Translations under genes and position numbers: made by a program
NCBI RefSeq assembly: GCF_019331725.1
Contig: NZ_JAHBBF010000006.1
Coordinates: 1-64,000, forward strand
Direction of reading: 5' to 3'
Length of the DNA: 64,000 bases
Source of the DNA: Bifidobacterium saguinibicoloris
GTDB taxonomy: Bacteria > Actinomycetota > Actinomycetes > Actinomycetales > Bifidobacteriaceae
Shown here: positions 26,547-36,086 of the stretch, piece after piece
Layout of the letters: each line of letters begins with the position of its first letter
How positions within the stretch are numbered: the first letter of the stretch is position 1
Notes under the pieces: generated by a model
Database searches by the model: none
What the model was told of the DNA's origin: nothing
The model's input: only the letters and a program-made list of their open reading frames with translations

Positions 26547-28151
26547 TCAGTTCTGCCAATAGTAGGAGAAGAAGTCGCCGATCTTGGCGGTGGCATCCTT
26601 CAGCACCTCGATGCGCGGCAGGTAGACGATGCGGAAGTGGTCGGGCTTGCCCCAGTTGAAGCCTCCGCCGCGCGTGATGAGGATGCGCTCGTCGTGCAGC
26701 AGGTCGAGCGCGAACTGCTCGTCGTCGTGGATGTTGAACCGCTTGACGTCGATCTTCGGGAAGATGTAGAACGCGGCCTTCGGTTTGACGGCGGACAGGC
26801 CTGGAATGGCGTTGATCGCGTCGTAGATGTACTCGCGCTGCTCGTACAGGCGGCCGCCGGGCACCACGTAGTCGTTGACGCTCTGATGGCCTCCAAGCGC
26901 GGTCTGCACGATTGACTGGGCGGGCACGTTCGAGCAGATGCGCATGTTCGCGAGCATGTTGATGCCCTCGATGTAGTCTCGGGCGATCCGCTTGTTGCCG
27001 GACAGCACCATCCAGCCGACGCGGTAGCCGGCGATCATGTGCGACTTGGACAGGCCGGAGAACGTCACGCAGAACAGGTCGGGGGCAAGCGAGGCGATGG
27101 ACGTGTGCGTGAGCCCGTCCATGACGAGACGGTCGTAGATCTCGTCGGAGAAGATCATGAGCTGGTGTTCGCGCGCGATGTCGACGATCTCCTGCAGCAC
27201 CTCCTTCGGGTAGAGCGCGCCGGTCGGGTTGTTCGGGTTGATGAGCACGATGGCGACCGTGCGGTCGGTGATCTTGGAACGGATGTCGTCGAGGTCCGGA
27301 TACCATTCGGACTGTTCGTCGCACACATAGTGGACGGCGGTGCCGCCGGCGAGGTTCACGCAGGCGGTCCACAGCGGGTAGTCAGGGCTCGGGATGAGCA
27401 CCTCGTCGCCGTCGTCGAGCAGCGCGGACATGCACAGGTTGATGAGCTCGCTCACGCCGTTGCCGGTGTAGATGTCGTCGATGGTGACGTTGGGCAGGTT
27501 CTTGAGCTGAGCGTACTGCATGATGGCCTTGCGCGCGGAGAACAGGCCCTTGGACGGCGAGTAGCCTTCGGTCTCGGTCAGCTGGTGGGCCATGTCGTAG
27601 ACGACCTCGTCCGGCGTGCGGAAGCCGAACGGCGCGGGGTTGCCGATGTTGAGCTTGAGGATGTGGGTGCCGTCGGCCTCCATGCGGGCCGCCTCGTCGA
27701 CGACCGGGCCACGCACGTCGTAGAGGACATTGTCGAGCTTATGGGACTTGCCGAATGCGCGACGCCGGGGCGCGACGCCGTCGGTGGACGGGGTCGCCGC
27801 CGCGCCCGATGGACGTTCGGCGTGGGTGGGTTCCGGGGACGGTTCGACGATCGGGTCGTTCTCGGCGGTGTCCTCCGAGTCCGGATATGCGGCGGAGGAG
27901 AACGTGTCCGGGTTGCCGACGGATTCTCCCCTGACGTCGCCGCGGAGCCAGCCGGCATCCACCCTGAGCTCGCCGGCGAGGAAGTCGAGCACGTCCTCGC
28001 GAGGCATGGTCTTGCCGGCCACGTACTGGCTGATATGGCTCTTGCCCATCTTGACGCCCCGGCGTTCGGCCGCGTGGACGAGATCGATCTGCTTCATTCC
28101 CCTGTCGATCATCGCGTTGCGCAGGCGATCGGCGAACACCGTAGTGGTCAT
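26547..28151 (-). CDS. XRE-type HTH domain fused to class I/II aminotransferase
   Basis: A 534-aa two-part protein. Residues about 1-70 form an XRE-like helix-turn-helix (FADRLRNAMIDRGMKQIDL, MGKSHISQYVAGKTMPRED). A polar linker (about 75-120) follows, then a full AlaT-like PLP aminotransferase: LNIGNPAPFGF, GNGVSELINL, NPNNPTGALYP, FSDEIYDRL and the PLP lysine in SGLSKSHMIAGYRVGW. It likely makes alanine from pyruvate or a similar amino acid. GGAGGAAG precedes ATG 28151. Its leader is packed with GTTCAA half-sites, suggesting it regulates itself. Confidence 0.92.
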   Translation of the reverse strand: MTTTVFADRLRNAMIDRGMKQIDLVHAAERRGVKMGKSHISQYVAGKTMPREDVLDFLAGELRVDAGWLRGDVRGESVGNPDTFSSAAYPDSEDTAENDPIVEPSPEPTHAERPSGAAATPSTDGVAPRRRAFGKSHKLDNVLYDVRGPVVDEAARMEADGTHILKLNIGNPAPFGFRTPDEVVYDMAHQLTETEGYSPSKGLFSARKAIMQYAQLKNLPNVTIDDIYTGNGVSELINLCMSALLDDGDEVLIPSPDYPLWTACVNLAGGTAVHYVCDEQSEWYPDLDDIRSKITDRTVAIVLINPNNPTGALYPKEVLQEIVDIAREHQLMIFSDEIYDRLVMDGLTHTSIASLAPDLFCVTFSGLSKSHMIAGYRVGWMVLSGNKRIARDYIEGINMLANMRICSNVPAQSIVQTALGGHQSVNDYVVPGGRLYEQREYIYDAINAIPGLSAVKPKAAFYIFPKIDVKRFNIHDDEQFALDLLHDERILITRGGGFNWGKPDHFRIVYLPRIEVLKDATAKIGDFFSYYWQN

Positions 28152-28165
28152 GGCTTCCTCCAAAC

Positions 28166-28288
28166 CAAAGTTCAATTTCGCGCCGACGCCGCCGCGTCGA
28201 CGTTGAACATTGGTTCAAAAGCTAGTCCGGGTTCAAGACAAAGTTCAATTTCGCCATGCCGTATGTCTCGCACCGTGAATTGAACTTC
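28166..28288. promoter_or_regulatory. Clustered GTTCAA/TTGAAC operator-like repeats upstream of the HTH-aminotransferase gene
   Basis: Six half-sites within about 120 bases: a 16-base direct repeat CAAAGTTCAATTTCGC at 28166-28181 and 28239-28254, an inverted pair TTGAAC-ATTG-GTTCAA at 28204-28219, a single GTTCAA at 28231-28236, and TTGAAC at about 28280, which overlaps the 3' end of the preceding gene. The region is AT-rich compared with its neighbours. Inferred to be the binding region of the encoded HTH domain. Confidence 0.7.
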
Positions 28289-29123
28289 AGCCGAGCAGGT
28301 GCGTCTCGATCCATTGGGCGACGCCGTCCTCATCGTTGGCGGGGCAGACCTCGTCGGCGATCGCAAGGACCTTCGGATTGGCGTTGGCGACGGCCACGCC
28401 GCGCCCGGAGGCGGTCATCATGTCGATGTCGATGAGGTCGTCGCCGAAGCTCACGGTCTTCTCGATCGGCACACCCATATGGTCGCACAGGGTTTCAAGG
28501 GCGTGGCGCTTGTTGGCGAGCGGGTTCATGAGCATCCACATCACTCCCTCGGAGATCGCCACGTCGAAGTCCGGAGGGACGAGTCTCTCGAGGCGTTCCC
28601 ACTGCTCCCCCGGCTCGGGGAAGACGATGAGCTTGTCGGCCACGCCCTTGGGCACGTCGGTGAAGTCGGTGAGCCGCCAGGTCTGGGTCTTCCAGTAGAC
28701 GCTCACGTCGAAGTTCGTGTAGCGCACGTCGTCCATGACGATGCCGACTTTGAGCCCCGGAATCTCGTCGAGGAACATCCGGCACACCTCGCATGCGCGC
28801 GACGACGGGAAGCCGATCTTCATGAGGTGCCCGTCGGTCGGCATCACGCCGGAGGTGAGCATACCGTAGTCGGACCGCGCCGGCGCGAAGTCGATCAGCG
28901 CGCCGTTGAGGTAGATGTAGGCGTCCACCGGCAGTTTCTCCGCGTAGACGTATCCGGTGCTCACCGGACGCGCCGTGGCGATCGCGAACCGGTATCCGGC
29001 GTCGTGGAGACGTTCGACCGCATGCACGGAACGCTCGGTGATGTATCGGCCCTCGAATGTGGGGGCGCCGTGCAGGAGCGTGCCGTCGAGGTCGGCGACG
29101 ATGAGGCGGGAGGGTGCGGTCAT
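28287..29123 (-). CDS. Cof-type HAD family phosphatase
   Basis: The 278-aa HAD-IIB protein has motif I VADLDGTLL at residues 8-16, a C2 cap, the lysine region and motif IV SFGDDLIDIDMM, followed by GRGVAVANANPKVLAIADEV, all typical of Cof/YbiV-like sugar-phosphate or cofactor phosphatases. Substrate unknown. Start ATG 29123 follows AAGGAAGCC. It lies upstream of the HTH-aminotransferase gene on the same strand but is separated from it by the repeat-rich region. Confidence 0.9.
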   Translation of the reverse strand: MTAPSRLIVADLDGTLLHGAPTFEGRYITERSVHAVERLHDAGYRFAIATARPVSTGYVYAEKLPVDAYIYLNGALIDFAPARSDYGMLTSGVMPTDGHLMKIGFPSSRACEVCRMFLDEIPGLKVGIVMDDVRYTNFDVSVYWKTQTWRLTDFTDVPKGVADKLIVFPEPGEQWERLERLVPPDFDVAISEGVMWMLMNPLANKRHALETLCDHMGVPIEKTVSFGDDLIDIDMMTASGRGVAVANANPKVLAIADEVCPANDEDGVAQWIETHLLG

Positions 29124-29185
29124 GTTGGCTTCCTTGTTGCGGTGTGCGATGCGCAGGTCCGCCGGACCTGCGTCATGACATGGAT

Positions 29186-29223
29186 GTGGCCGCCGCCCGC
29201 GTCGGTTCCGATGTGGCGGCCAC
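29186..29223 (-). terminator. Probable terminator downstream of ldh
   Basis: Inverted repeat GTGGCCGCC / GGCGGCCAC with a 20-base interior, flanked by an outer CCGGACC/GGTCCGG pair. No T-tract, so moderate confidence. Confidence 0.55.
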
Positions 29224-29240
29224 GTATGGTCCGGGGACCG

Positions 29241-30191
29241 TCAGAGCAGGCCCTCGCAGTAGGAGCGGACGAGCTCGGCGGAGTGGTGGAGCTTGGCGTG
29301 CTCCTCGTCGGTCAGGTCGAGTTCGACGATTTCGTTGGCACCGTTGGCGCGCAGCTCGGTGGGGACGCCGAGGAAGACGTCGTGCTCGCCGTATTCGCCG
29401 TCGAGCAGTGTGGAGACGGGCACGATGCGACGTTCGTCCCACAGAATCGTCTGCACGATGCCGGCCACGGTGGAGGCGATGCCGAAGTTGGTGCCGCCCT
29501 TGGCCGCGACGATCTCGTTGCCGCGCATGCGGGTCTTCTCCTCGATCTCGGCGGTGGAGACGGAGGCGAAACGGTCCTGGTTGTCGGCGAGGAAACGCGC
29601 GAACGGCTTGCCGCCGAGGGAGACGGTGGACCATGCGGTGAACTGGGAGTCGCCGTGCTCGCCCATGACGAAGCCGCCCACGTTACGCGGGTCGAGGCCG
29701 GTCTCCTCGCCGATGATGGTCTTCAGGCGGGAGGTGTCGAGGGCGGTGCCGGTGCCGAGGACCTGCGTGCGCGGCAGACCGGAGCGCTTCCACGCATACC
29801 AGGCCATGACGTCCACCGGGTTGGACACCATGACGATCACGCCGTTGAAGCCGGAGGCCATGACATGGTCGACGACGTCGCCGACGAGGCCGACGGTGAA
29901 GCCGAGTTCGGCCAGACGCGTGGAGTTGGCCGGCGGCTTGCGGCCGACGGTGATGACGACGATGTCCGCGTCCTTGCAGTCGGCGTATTCGCCGGTGCGC
30001 ACCTTGACGTGGCGGTCCTGGAACTCGCTGCCGTCATCGAGGTCATGGCTCTCCCCCGTCGCCTTGACGGCGAAGTGGTCGATGAGCACGAGCTCGTTGC
30101 ACAGGCCGTGCGTGACGATGGCGAATGCCGCGGTGGCGCCCACCTGGCCGGTGCCGACGATGACGACCTTGTTGCGGTTCATGGTGACCAT
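29241..30191 (-). CDS. ldh: L-lactate dehydrogenase
   Basis: A 316-aa NAD-dependent LDH reducing pyruvate to L-lactate, the terminal step of the fermentation. Landmarks: KVVIVGTGQVGATAAFAIV (nucleotide loop), VVITVGRKPPANSTRLAE, VSNPVDVMAW, and the catalytic His in VMGEHGDSQF. The family member in bifidobacteria is activated by fructose 1,6-bisphosphate. AAGGAGAAGCACAAT precedes ATG 30191; an in-frame ATG three codons later is less well spaced. Confidence 0.97.
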   Translation of the reverse strand: MVTMNRNKVVIVGTGQVGATAAFAIVTHGLCNELVLIDHFAVKATGESHDLDDGSEFQDRHVKVRTGEYADCKDADIVVITVGRKPPANSTRLAELGFTVGLVGDVVDHVMASGFNGVIVMVSNPVDVMAWYAWKRSGLPRTQVLGTGTALDTSRLKTIIGEETGLDPRNVGGFVMGEHGDSQFTAWSTVSLGGKPFARFLADNQDRFASVSTAEIEEKTRMRGNEIVAAKGGTNFGIASTVAGIVQTILWDERRIVPVSTLLDGEYGEHDVFLGVPTELRANGANEIVELDLTDEEHAKLHHSAELVRSYCEGLL

Positions 30192-30257
30192 ATTGTGCTT
30201 CTCCTTGCGATTCCGGCAGTCGTGGGATGCCCGTGGCGATCCCCTGCAAACGAATGC

Positions 30258-30284
30258 GACCCATGGCCGAAACGGTCATGGGTC
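30258..30284 (-). terminator. Possible terminator between secG and ldh
   Basis: Stem GACCCATGgCCG / CGGtCATGGGTC with loop AAA and one mismatch, 48 bases after the secG stop. No T-tract. Confidence 0.5.
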
Positions 30285-30331
30285 CCTTTCATGGATGTCG
30301 TCATTGGCGCCGGGCACGGCGCCCTATCATC

Positions 30332-30580
30332 TCAGACGAGGTTGAACTTGGTCATCAGGCCGAGGGCGATTATGATGGCGACCCACAGCAGCGCGATGAT
30401 GACGGTCCAACGGTTCAGGTTCTTCTCGGCGACGCCGGAGGTGCCCGCGTTCTGGGTGAGTCCGCCGCCGAACATGTCGGACAGACCGCCGCCCTTGCCC
30501 TTGTGCATGAGGATGAGCAGCGTCAGCAGCGCGCTCAGCACGACGACTACGATTTCCAAGGCGATTTTCACAGCGGTCAC
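30332..30580 (-). CDS. secG: Preprotein translocase subunit SecG
   Basis: An 82-aa protein with two transmembrane helices separated by the Gly-rich SecG loop HKGKGGGLSDMFGGG, ending in ALGLMTKFNLV. It is part of the SecYEG channel. The GTG at 30580 is preferred because GGAGGTAAT lies six bases upstream; a longer frame to 30619 would have no ribosome site. Located downstream of tpiA, an arrangement common in actinobacteria. Confidence 0.93.
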   Translation of the reverse strand: MTAVKIALEIVVVVLSALLTLLILMHKGKGGGLSDMFGGGLTQNAGTSGVAEKNLNRWTVIIALLWVAIIIALGLMTKFNLV

Positions 30581-30661
30581 GGGTGGATTACCTCCGAGTT
30601 GTTCTATTGCTGCGCTCAAGCATAGCGCAACGTGGTGAAAACGGACGAATCGTCCGGTGAT

Positions 30662-31456
30662 TTATCGGACGCTTTTCTCGGTGAGCCGGCAGATGCGGGC
30701 CAGTTCGTCCACGTCGAGGGCGGCGCCGCCGATGAGGAAGCCGTCGACGTCCGGCTCGCCGATGAGTTCGACGGCGTTGCGTGACGTGACGGACCCTCCG
30801 TACAGGATGCGCACGGTTTCGGCGACATCGCCGCCGAACGTCGTCCTCAGATCGGACCGGATGGCCTGGGCCGCGTCCTGGGCGGATTCGGGGGTGGCCA
30901 CCATGCCGGTGCCGATGGCCCACACCGGTTCGTAGGCGATGAGCAGCCGGGACGCCTCGTCCTCGTTGAGGTCCCGCGTGACGTCATGCACCTGTCCGAC
31001 GGCGAAATCCAGTTCGATGCCCTGGCGACGCTCCTCATAGCTCTCACCCACGCACAGGATGGGCCGCATGCCCGCGGCGAGCACGGCGCGCACCTGGTCG
31101 ACGATGTTCGCGTCGTCCTCCGGATGGTATTTACGCCGTTCGGAATGGCCGATGATGACGTATGAGCAGCCGAGCCGGGCGATCATGTCCGCGGAGATGT
31201 CGCCCGTGAACGCCCCCTGGTTGGTGACGGACACGGACTGCGCCCCGTAGCGGATGCCCAGTCTGTCGGATTCGACGAGCACCTGCACGCTGCGCAGCGC
31301 GGTGAACGCGGGGAACAGCGCCACCTCGACGGCACGGTAGTCGAAACGGGCGTCACGCAGCAGCCACGCGAGCTTCTGCACGAAATACGTGGCCTCCAGA
31401 TGATCGAAGTTCATCTTCCAGTTGCCGGCAACCAGCGGGATGCGTTCGGACGCCAT
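30662..31456 (-). CDS. tpiA: Triosephosphate isomerase
   Basis: The 264-aa TIM-barrel enzyme interconverts glyceraldehyde 3-phosphate and dihydroxyacetone phosphate. Motifs: AGNWKMNFDH with the active-site Lys near residue 14, IIGHSERR (His near residue 99), AYEPVWAIGTG with the catalytic Glu near residue 175, and YGGSV for phosphate binding. AAAGGAAT precedes ATG 31456. Between pgk and secG. Confidence 0.97.
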   Translation of the reverse strand: MASERIPLVAGNWKMNFDHLEATYFVQKLAWLLRDARFDYRAVEVALFPAFTALRSVQVLVESDRLGIRYGAQSVSVTNQGAFTGDISADMIARLGCSYVIIGHSERRKYHPEDDANIVDQVRAVLAAGMRPILCVGESYEERRQGIELDFAVGQVHDVTRDLNEDEASRLLIAYEPVWAIGTGMVATPESAQDAAQAIRSDLRTTFGGDVAETVRILYGGSVTSRNAVELIGEPDVDGFLIGGAALDVDELARICRLTEKSVR

Positions 31457-31510
31457 GGGATTCCTTTGCTTGTGCGGACGGCCGCCTGGGCCGCGGAACG
31501 GATCGGAACG

Positions 31511-31538
31511 GGAAGGGGCGGCTTCCGCCGCCCCTTCC
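31511..31538 (-). terminator. Hairpin between pgk and tpiA
   Basis: A perfect 12-bp stem GGAAGGGGCGGC / GCCGCCCCTTCC around TTCC, 39 bases after pgk. It would end or attenuate transcription into tpiA. Confidence 0.75.
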
Positions 31539-31577
31539 GACAGGCCATGCCCAGCGGGCCGGCCTTCATTGATTCGA

Positions 31578-32783
31578 CTACTCGAGCACCTTCAGGCCCG
31601 GGAGCTCCTTGCCCTCGAGGAACTCGAGGGAGGCGCCGCCGCCGGTGGAGATGTGGGAGAAACCATCCTCCGGGAAGCCGAGGTTGCGCACCGCGGAGGC
31701 GGAGTCACCACCGCCGACGATGGTGAAGGCGCCGGCCGCGGTCGCGTCGACGAGGCCCTGGGCCACGGCCTTGGTGCCGGCCGCGAACTCCGGGATCTCG
31801 AACACGCCCATCGGGCCGTTCCACACGACGGTCTTGGAGTCCACGATCTTGTCGTGGAAGAGCTTCTGGGAGTCCGGGCCGATGTCGAGACCCATCTTGT
31901 CGGCCGGGATGGCGTCGGCGGACACGACCTCCGGGGCGACCGGGGTGTCGCCGGCCGGGAAGCCAGGGTTCACGACGATGTCGGTCGGCAGCACGAGCTC
32001 GACGCCGTTCTTCTCGGCGGTCTCGATGTAGCCCTTGACCTTGTCGAGCTGGTCCTCCTCGAGCAGGGAGGTGCCGACCTCGTAGCCCTTGGCCTTGAGG
32101 AAGGTGAAGACCATGCCGCCGCCGATGACGAGACGGTTGGCCTTGTCGAGCAGGTTCTCGATGACGCCGAGCTTGTCGGAGACCTTGGAGCCGCCGAGCA
32201 CGACGGTGAACGGACGCTCCGGGTTCTCGGTGGCCTTGGACAGCGCCTTGACCTCCTTCTCGACCAGCAGGCCGGCGGCGGCCGGCAGATCGGCTGCCAC
32301 GTCGTAGTTGGAGCCCTGGGCACGGTGCACGACACCGAAGCCGTCGGAGACGAAGACCTCGCCGAGGGCGGCGATCTTCTTGGCGTACGGGGCGCGCACG
32401 GCCGGGTCCTTGCTGGTCTCCTCCGGGTTGAAGCGCACGTTCTCGAGCAGGACGACGTCGCCGTCGTTCATCGCGGCGACCTTGGCCTGGGCGTCCTCAC
32501 CGTAGGTGTCCTTGGCCAGCGGGACCTCGACGCCGAGCAGCTCGCCCAGACGCTTGGCGACCGGGGCCAGGGACAGCTCCGGGACGACCTTGCCCTTCGG
32601 ACGGCCGAGGTGGGCCATCAGGATGACCTTCGCACCCTCCTCGCGCAGCGTCTTGATCGTCGGCAGGGCGGCCTTGATGCGGCCATCGTCGGTGATCGTG
32701 GTGCCGTCCAGCGGGACGTTGAAATCGGCGCGCACCAGAACGCGCTTGCCCTTGAGATCTCCAAGATCCTTGAGTGTCTTCAT
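31578..32783 (-). CDS. pgk: Phosphoglycerate kinase
   Basis: A 401-aa two-domain kinase making ATP from 1,3-bisphosphoglycerate. Landmarks: [64 protein letters not shown] and the C-terminal [10 protein letters not shown] nucleotide loop. The start at 32783 follows AAAGGATATTC; the frame is open to 32840 without a better start. Codon use is highly biased, as in tkt. Confidence 0.97.
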   Translation of the reverse strand: MKTLKDLGDLKGKRVLVRADFNVPLDGTTITDDGRIKAALPTIKTLREEGAKVILMAHLGRPKGKVVPELSLAPVAKRLGELLGVEVPLAKDTYGEDAQAKVAAMNDGDVVLLENVRFNPEETSKDPAVRAPYAKKIAALGEVFVSDGFGVVHRAQGSNYDVAADLPAAAGLLVEKEVKALSKATENPERPFTVVLGGSKVSDKLGVIENLLDKANRLVIGGGMVFTFLKAKGYEVGTSLLEEDQLDKVKGYIETAEKNGVELVLPTDIVVNPGFPAGDTPVAPEVVSADAIPADKMGLDIGPDSQKLFHDKIVDSKTVVWNGPMGVFEIPEFAAGTKAVAQGLVDATAAGAFTIVGGGDSASAVRNLGFPEDGFSHISTGGGASLEFLEGKELPGLKVLE

Positions 32784-32846
32784 GAATATCCTTTCATAAC
32801 CGCTTCCGCGGGAAAGTGGCGGTGTCTTGCCACTTCGCATAATACA

Positions 32847-32873
32847 TCAGGCCCGCCGGATAGGCGGGCCTGA
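32847..32873 (-). terminator. Terminator downstream of whiA
   Basis: A perfect 11-bp stem TCAGGCCCGCC / GGCGGGCCTGA around GGATA, 66 bases after the whiA stop and upstream of pgk. It separates the uvr-aroE-rapZ-whiA genes from glycolytic pgk. Confidence 0.8.
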
Positions 32874-32939
32874 CACAGGATTTTTTGGAACGTCGCCGCT
32901 CATCGCCATGGGATGGCACGGACGTTCACGCGCGTGCGG

Positions 32940-33887
32940 TCATGCACGCGCCTTGGCGGTCTTCTCCGCCAGCTGAAGCAGACGCCGGATGCGGCCTGCG
33001 ATGGCGTCCTTGGAGATGGGCGGGTCGGCGATGCGCCCGAGCTCCTCGAGGCTGGCGTCGCCGTGCTCGAGACGCAGGCGGCCGGCGGCGCGAAGGTTGT
33101 CGGGGACTTCCACACCGGCCTCGTCGAACAGCTCGAACGCCTTGCGCACCTTCTCGCACGCCTCGGCCGCGGCCTTGGCGGACCTGCGCATGTTGGCGTC
33201 GTCGAAGTTGGCGAGACGGTTCGCCTTGGAGCGGGTCTCCCCGTCGGAGCGCTTGCCGGTCCAATCGCGGGCGGACCGCACCGCACCCATGGAGTTGAGC
33301 ATGCGCTCGATGGAATCCGGGTCGCTCAGAGCCACGCAGCAGGACTTGGTGAGCTGCCTGGGCTTGGCGGTGATGCCGAGACGGCGGGCCAGACCGGCGA
33401 GGGCCATGGCGGCCTCGTTGCTCGGGCAGACGATGGCCATGTACGGGTTCTTGCCCAGGTCGGACAGCGCACCCTTGGCCATGAACGCGCCGCGCCATGC
33501 GGCGCGGACCTGCGCGATCTTGCCCTGGACGATCTTGACCGGCAGGCCGCGCACGGCCTTGTTGCGGTCGATGAGACCCGTGGCGACGGCGAGGTTCACC
33601 GCGCCGCGCTCCACCTTGACCACATGGTATTCGTGCGGTCCCTTCGGCGTGGCTCTCGTCGACGTGATGAGCTTGGCCTCGAGGTTGTACAGGTCTTCGA
33701 TGTTGGTCTTCAGCCATTCGGCGGCGACGAGCGAATCGAAGTTGGCGAGCATGACGATCTGCTTCTGCGCATTGTTGGTGAACCCGCCGGCGAAACGAAT
33801 CATGGCGGTGACCTGCGCCTTCCTGGCGTCCGCCTTCTCGTCCTCAAGCGCAGCAAGCTCGCTTTTCACATCATCCAGAAGAGCCAA
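32940..33887 (-). CDS. whiA: DNA-binding protein WhiA
   Basis: WhiA (315 aa) combines an N-terminal LAGLIDADG-like fold without nuclease activity and a C-terminal HTH ([17 protein letters not shown]). The mid-section [20 protein letters not shown] and the start [10 protein letters not shown] are family hallmarks. In streptomycetes it controls sporulation genes; in non-sporulating Gram-positives it affects cell division. The start is TTG at 33887 behind AGGAGGTTGGCTC. It follows rapZ, the usual rapZ-whiA neighbourhood. Confidence 0.96.
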   Translation of the reverse strand: MALLDDVKSELAALEDEKADARKAQVTAMIRFAGGFTNNAQKQIVMLANFDSLVAAEWLKTNIEDLYNLEAKLITSTRATPKGPHEYHVVKVERGAVNLAVATGLIDRNKAVRGLPVKIVQGKIAQVRAAWRGAFMAKGALSDLGKNPYMAIVCPSNEAAMALAGLARRLGITAKPRQLTKSCCVALSDPDSIERMLNSMGAVRSARDWTGKRSDGETRSKANRLANFDDANMRRSAKAAAEACEKVRKAFELFDEAGVEVPDNLRAAGRLRLEHGDASLEELGRIADPPISKDAIAGRIRRLLQLAEKTAKARA

Positions 33888-34039
33888 GAGCCAACCTCCT
33901 AAGTCTCGTCCCTCTCAATGGTCCCGGGCTTGGTGCGGGGACCATGTTCCCGCTGTTCGCCGAAGTTCCGTGATACCGGCTATCTTGGACAACCCTCCCG
34001 CGCGGCGCAGGTTTTGGCGCAACACGTCTCGGCATGTGG

Positions 34040-35020
34040 TCAGCGCCGTTCGGCGCGCTTGCGCTGCTCCCTGGCGGAAACGGTGACGTCAAGCCCATGT
34101 GAACGCAAACGTCGCGCAAGCTCCTCGCTCATGGCCACGGAACGGTGCTGGCCGCCGGTGCAGCCGACGGCGATGGTGACGAAGTGCTTGTCCTCCTTCG
34201 CGTACCCCTCGATGGCGATGAGCAGCGCCCGCTCATAGGCGTCGAGGAACTCCACGGCCCCCTTGCTGCCCAGCACGTAGTCGGACACGGGCTTGTCGAG
34301 TCCGGTGAGCTCCCGCAGGCTCGGCACCCAGAACGGGTTCGGCAGGAAACGCACGTCGGCGACGAAATCCGCATCGGTGGGCGTCCCGTATTTGAAGCCG
34401 AAGCTGAAGATGTGCACGGCCACGGTGGACGGTCCCTTGCCGACCATCGCCTCGTAGAGCTTGGTGGACAGCTGATGGATGGACAGCGCCGACGTGTCGA
34501 TCACCATGTCGGCGCGTTCCTTGAGATTCGCAAGCAGGGCCCGCTCCTCGTTGATGCCGTCGATGAGACGGTTGCCATGCTGGAGCGGATGCGGCCGGCG
34601 CACCGACTCGTACCGCTTGACGAGCACGTCGTCCCGGGCGTCGAGGAACAGGATGCGCGTGTGCACGCCGAGATCGTCCAGATGGCTCAGCACCTCGTTG
34701 AGGTCGTCGAAGTAGGACCTGGACCGTACGTCGATGACGGCGGCGAGCTTATGCACGCCTTTGCCGCCTCCCGCGTTGGTCATCATGTCGACGAGAGGGA
34801 CGAGCAGCTTGGGGGGCAGGTTGTCGACGACGTACCAGCCCATGTCCTCCACGCAGTCGGCCGCATGGGACCGTCCCGCGCCGGACATGCCCGTGATGAG
34901 CAGCACCTCGAAGCCGTCCGCGGGGGCCGGGCGGTCCTCGGTCTTCGCTCTGCCGTTCACGTCGACGACATCCATGGCCTCTTCCTTCCGATCGTTTCCG
35001 TCCGTGCCGTTCCCGCTCAT
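34040..35020 (-). CDS. rapZ: RNase adapter RapZ / YvcJ-like nucleotide-binding protein
   Basis: A 326-aa P-loop protein with ITGMSGAGRSHAADCVEDMGW (Walker A, Arg where Lys is usual, as in many actinobacteria), VVDNLPPKLL, the IFSFGFKYG segment and the C-terminal GCTGGQHRSV motif. In E. coli RapZ controls glucosamine-6-phosphate synthase through a small RNA; in Gram-positives the role is less clear. Its ATG overlaps the aroE stop by four bases (ATGA); an internal ATG at 34975 with GGAAGGAAGAGG is an alternative start. Confidence 0.95.
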   Translation of the reverse strand: MSGNGTDGNDRKEEAMDVVDVNGRAKTEDRPAPADGFEVLLITGMSGAGRSHAADCVEDMGWYVVDNLPPKLLVPLVDMMTNAGGGKGVHKLAAVIDVRSRSYFDDLNEVLSHLDDLGVHTRILFLDARDDVLVKRYESVRRPHPLQHGNRLIDGINEERALLANLKERADMVIDTSALSIHQLSTKLYEAMVGKGPSTVAVHIFSFGFKYGTPTDADFVADVRFLPNPFWVPSLRELTGLDKPVSDYVLGSKGAVEFLDAYERALLIAIEGYAKEDKHFVTIAVGCTGGQHRSVAMSEELARRLRSHGLDVTVSAREQRKRAERR

Positions 35021-35994
35021 AGGGCCTCCTCCAGCGCACGCCGCATGGCGATCTCCAGATGGTCGTCGTCCACGGTGACGTCCTGCAGCCGCCGATCGGC
35101 GTCGGACGGCGGGTCGTCGTCCCAGATGCCGGTCATGAGCAGCACCTGGATGAGCCCCTGATACAGCAGCATCTCTTCACCGCCGATCGCCCGGCCGCCA
35201 TGGGCGCGCCACACCTGCATGAGTCTCGTCGGGCGCGGATCGTAGACGACGTCCAGCAGCAGCCCGCGGAACGTCGCCCCGGACGCGTCGAGCCTCGCGG
35301 CGACGCCGTCGGCGGCGTGCCCGGGGATGGTGTTGATGACGTGGGTGGCCCCGCGCGCCGCCTCGGTCACGGCGTCCGCATCGTTCAGATCGATCTCGTC
35401 ATAGGGACGCCGGGCCTCGCCGGTGAAGATCCTCGCGGCGCCGTCAAGCCCCAGATCGCGTCCGGGGTGGCGCGCGGCGATGGTGATGCGTCCGATCCGC
35501 GGCATCATCATGCATGCCGCCACGGCGGAGGTGGCGGTGTTGCCGTTGCCGATGATGAGCGCACGTCCCTCGCCCACGCCGCCCCCGTGCAGACCGAATT
35601 CGCGTTCGGCGTGGTCGAAGGCGAGCTGGATGCCCGCCACGTCGGTGTTGTAGAGCCTGATGCCCGGTCGCCCATGGGGCCATGACGAATCGTCATGCGT
35701 CGCCTTCGACCAGTCGAACACCGCGGTGTTGGCCACGTGCAGCTCGCGTGCCCATACATTGCGTGGTGTGCCGTACGGCTGGATGGTCTTCTTCAGGGGC
35801 ATGGTCAGGCTGAGTCCGCGCCACGTGGGGTCAAGACTCTTGAGGAAGGCGTCCAGATCCGACTCCCCCACCTCGTGTCTGTCGTAGGACCAGTCGTCGA
35901 GTCCCAGCGAACGGTATGCGGCGTTGTGCAGGACCGGTGACAGCGAATGCGCGATCGGCTTGCCGAGCACCGCGCACCGATTGGCGATCGTCAT
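35017..35994 (-). CDS. aroE: Shikimate dehydrogenase family protein
   Basis: A 325-aa enzyme reducing 3-dehydroshikimate with NADPH in aromatic amino acid synthesis. Landmarks: AHSLSPVLHNAAYRSLGL for substrate binding, SLTMPLKKTI with the catalytic lysine, ALIIGNGNTATSAVAACM for cofactor, and GGEEMLLYQGLIQ near the end. GNGNTATS deviates from the usual GAGGxxR/A, and the product is longer than E. coli AroE (272). Start 35994 follows AAGGAGG. Translationally coupled to rapZ. Confidence 0.92.
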   Translation of the reverse strand: MTIANRCAVLGKPIAHSLSPVLHNAAYRSLGLDDWSYDRHEVGESDLDAFLKSLDPTWRGLSLTMPLKKTIQPYGTPRNVWARELHVANTAVFDWSKATHDDSSWPHGRPGIRLYNTDVAGIQLAFDHAEREFGLHGGGVGEGRALIIGNGNTATSAVAACMMMPRIGRITIAARHPGRDLGLDGAARIFTGEARRPYDEIDLNDADAVTEAARGATHVINTIPGHAADGVAARLDASGATFRGLLLDVVYDPRPTRLMQVWRAHGGRAIGGEEMLLYQGLIQVLLMTGIWDDDPPSDADRRLQDVTVDDDHLEIAMRRALEEAL

Positions 35995-36086
35995 GCTTCC
36001 CTCCTTGGCTACCGGGCGTCTGTCGCCCATCCTACTCGAAGAACACCTCGGGCGGATGATTTCGCCCGGACGGTTCCGCCGCACGA

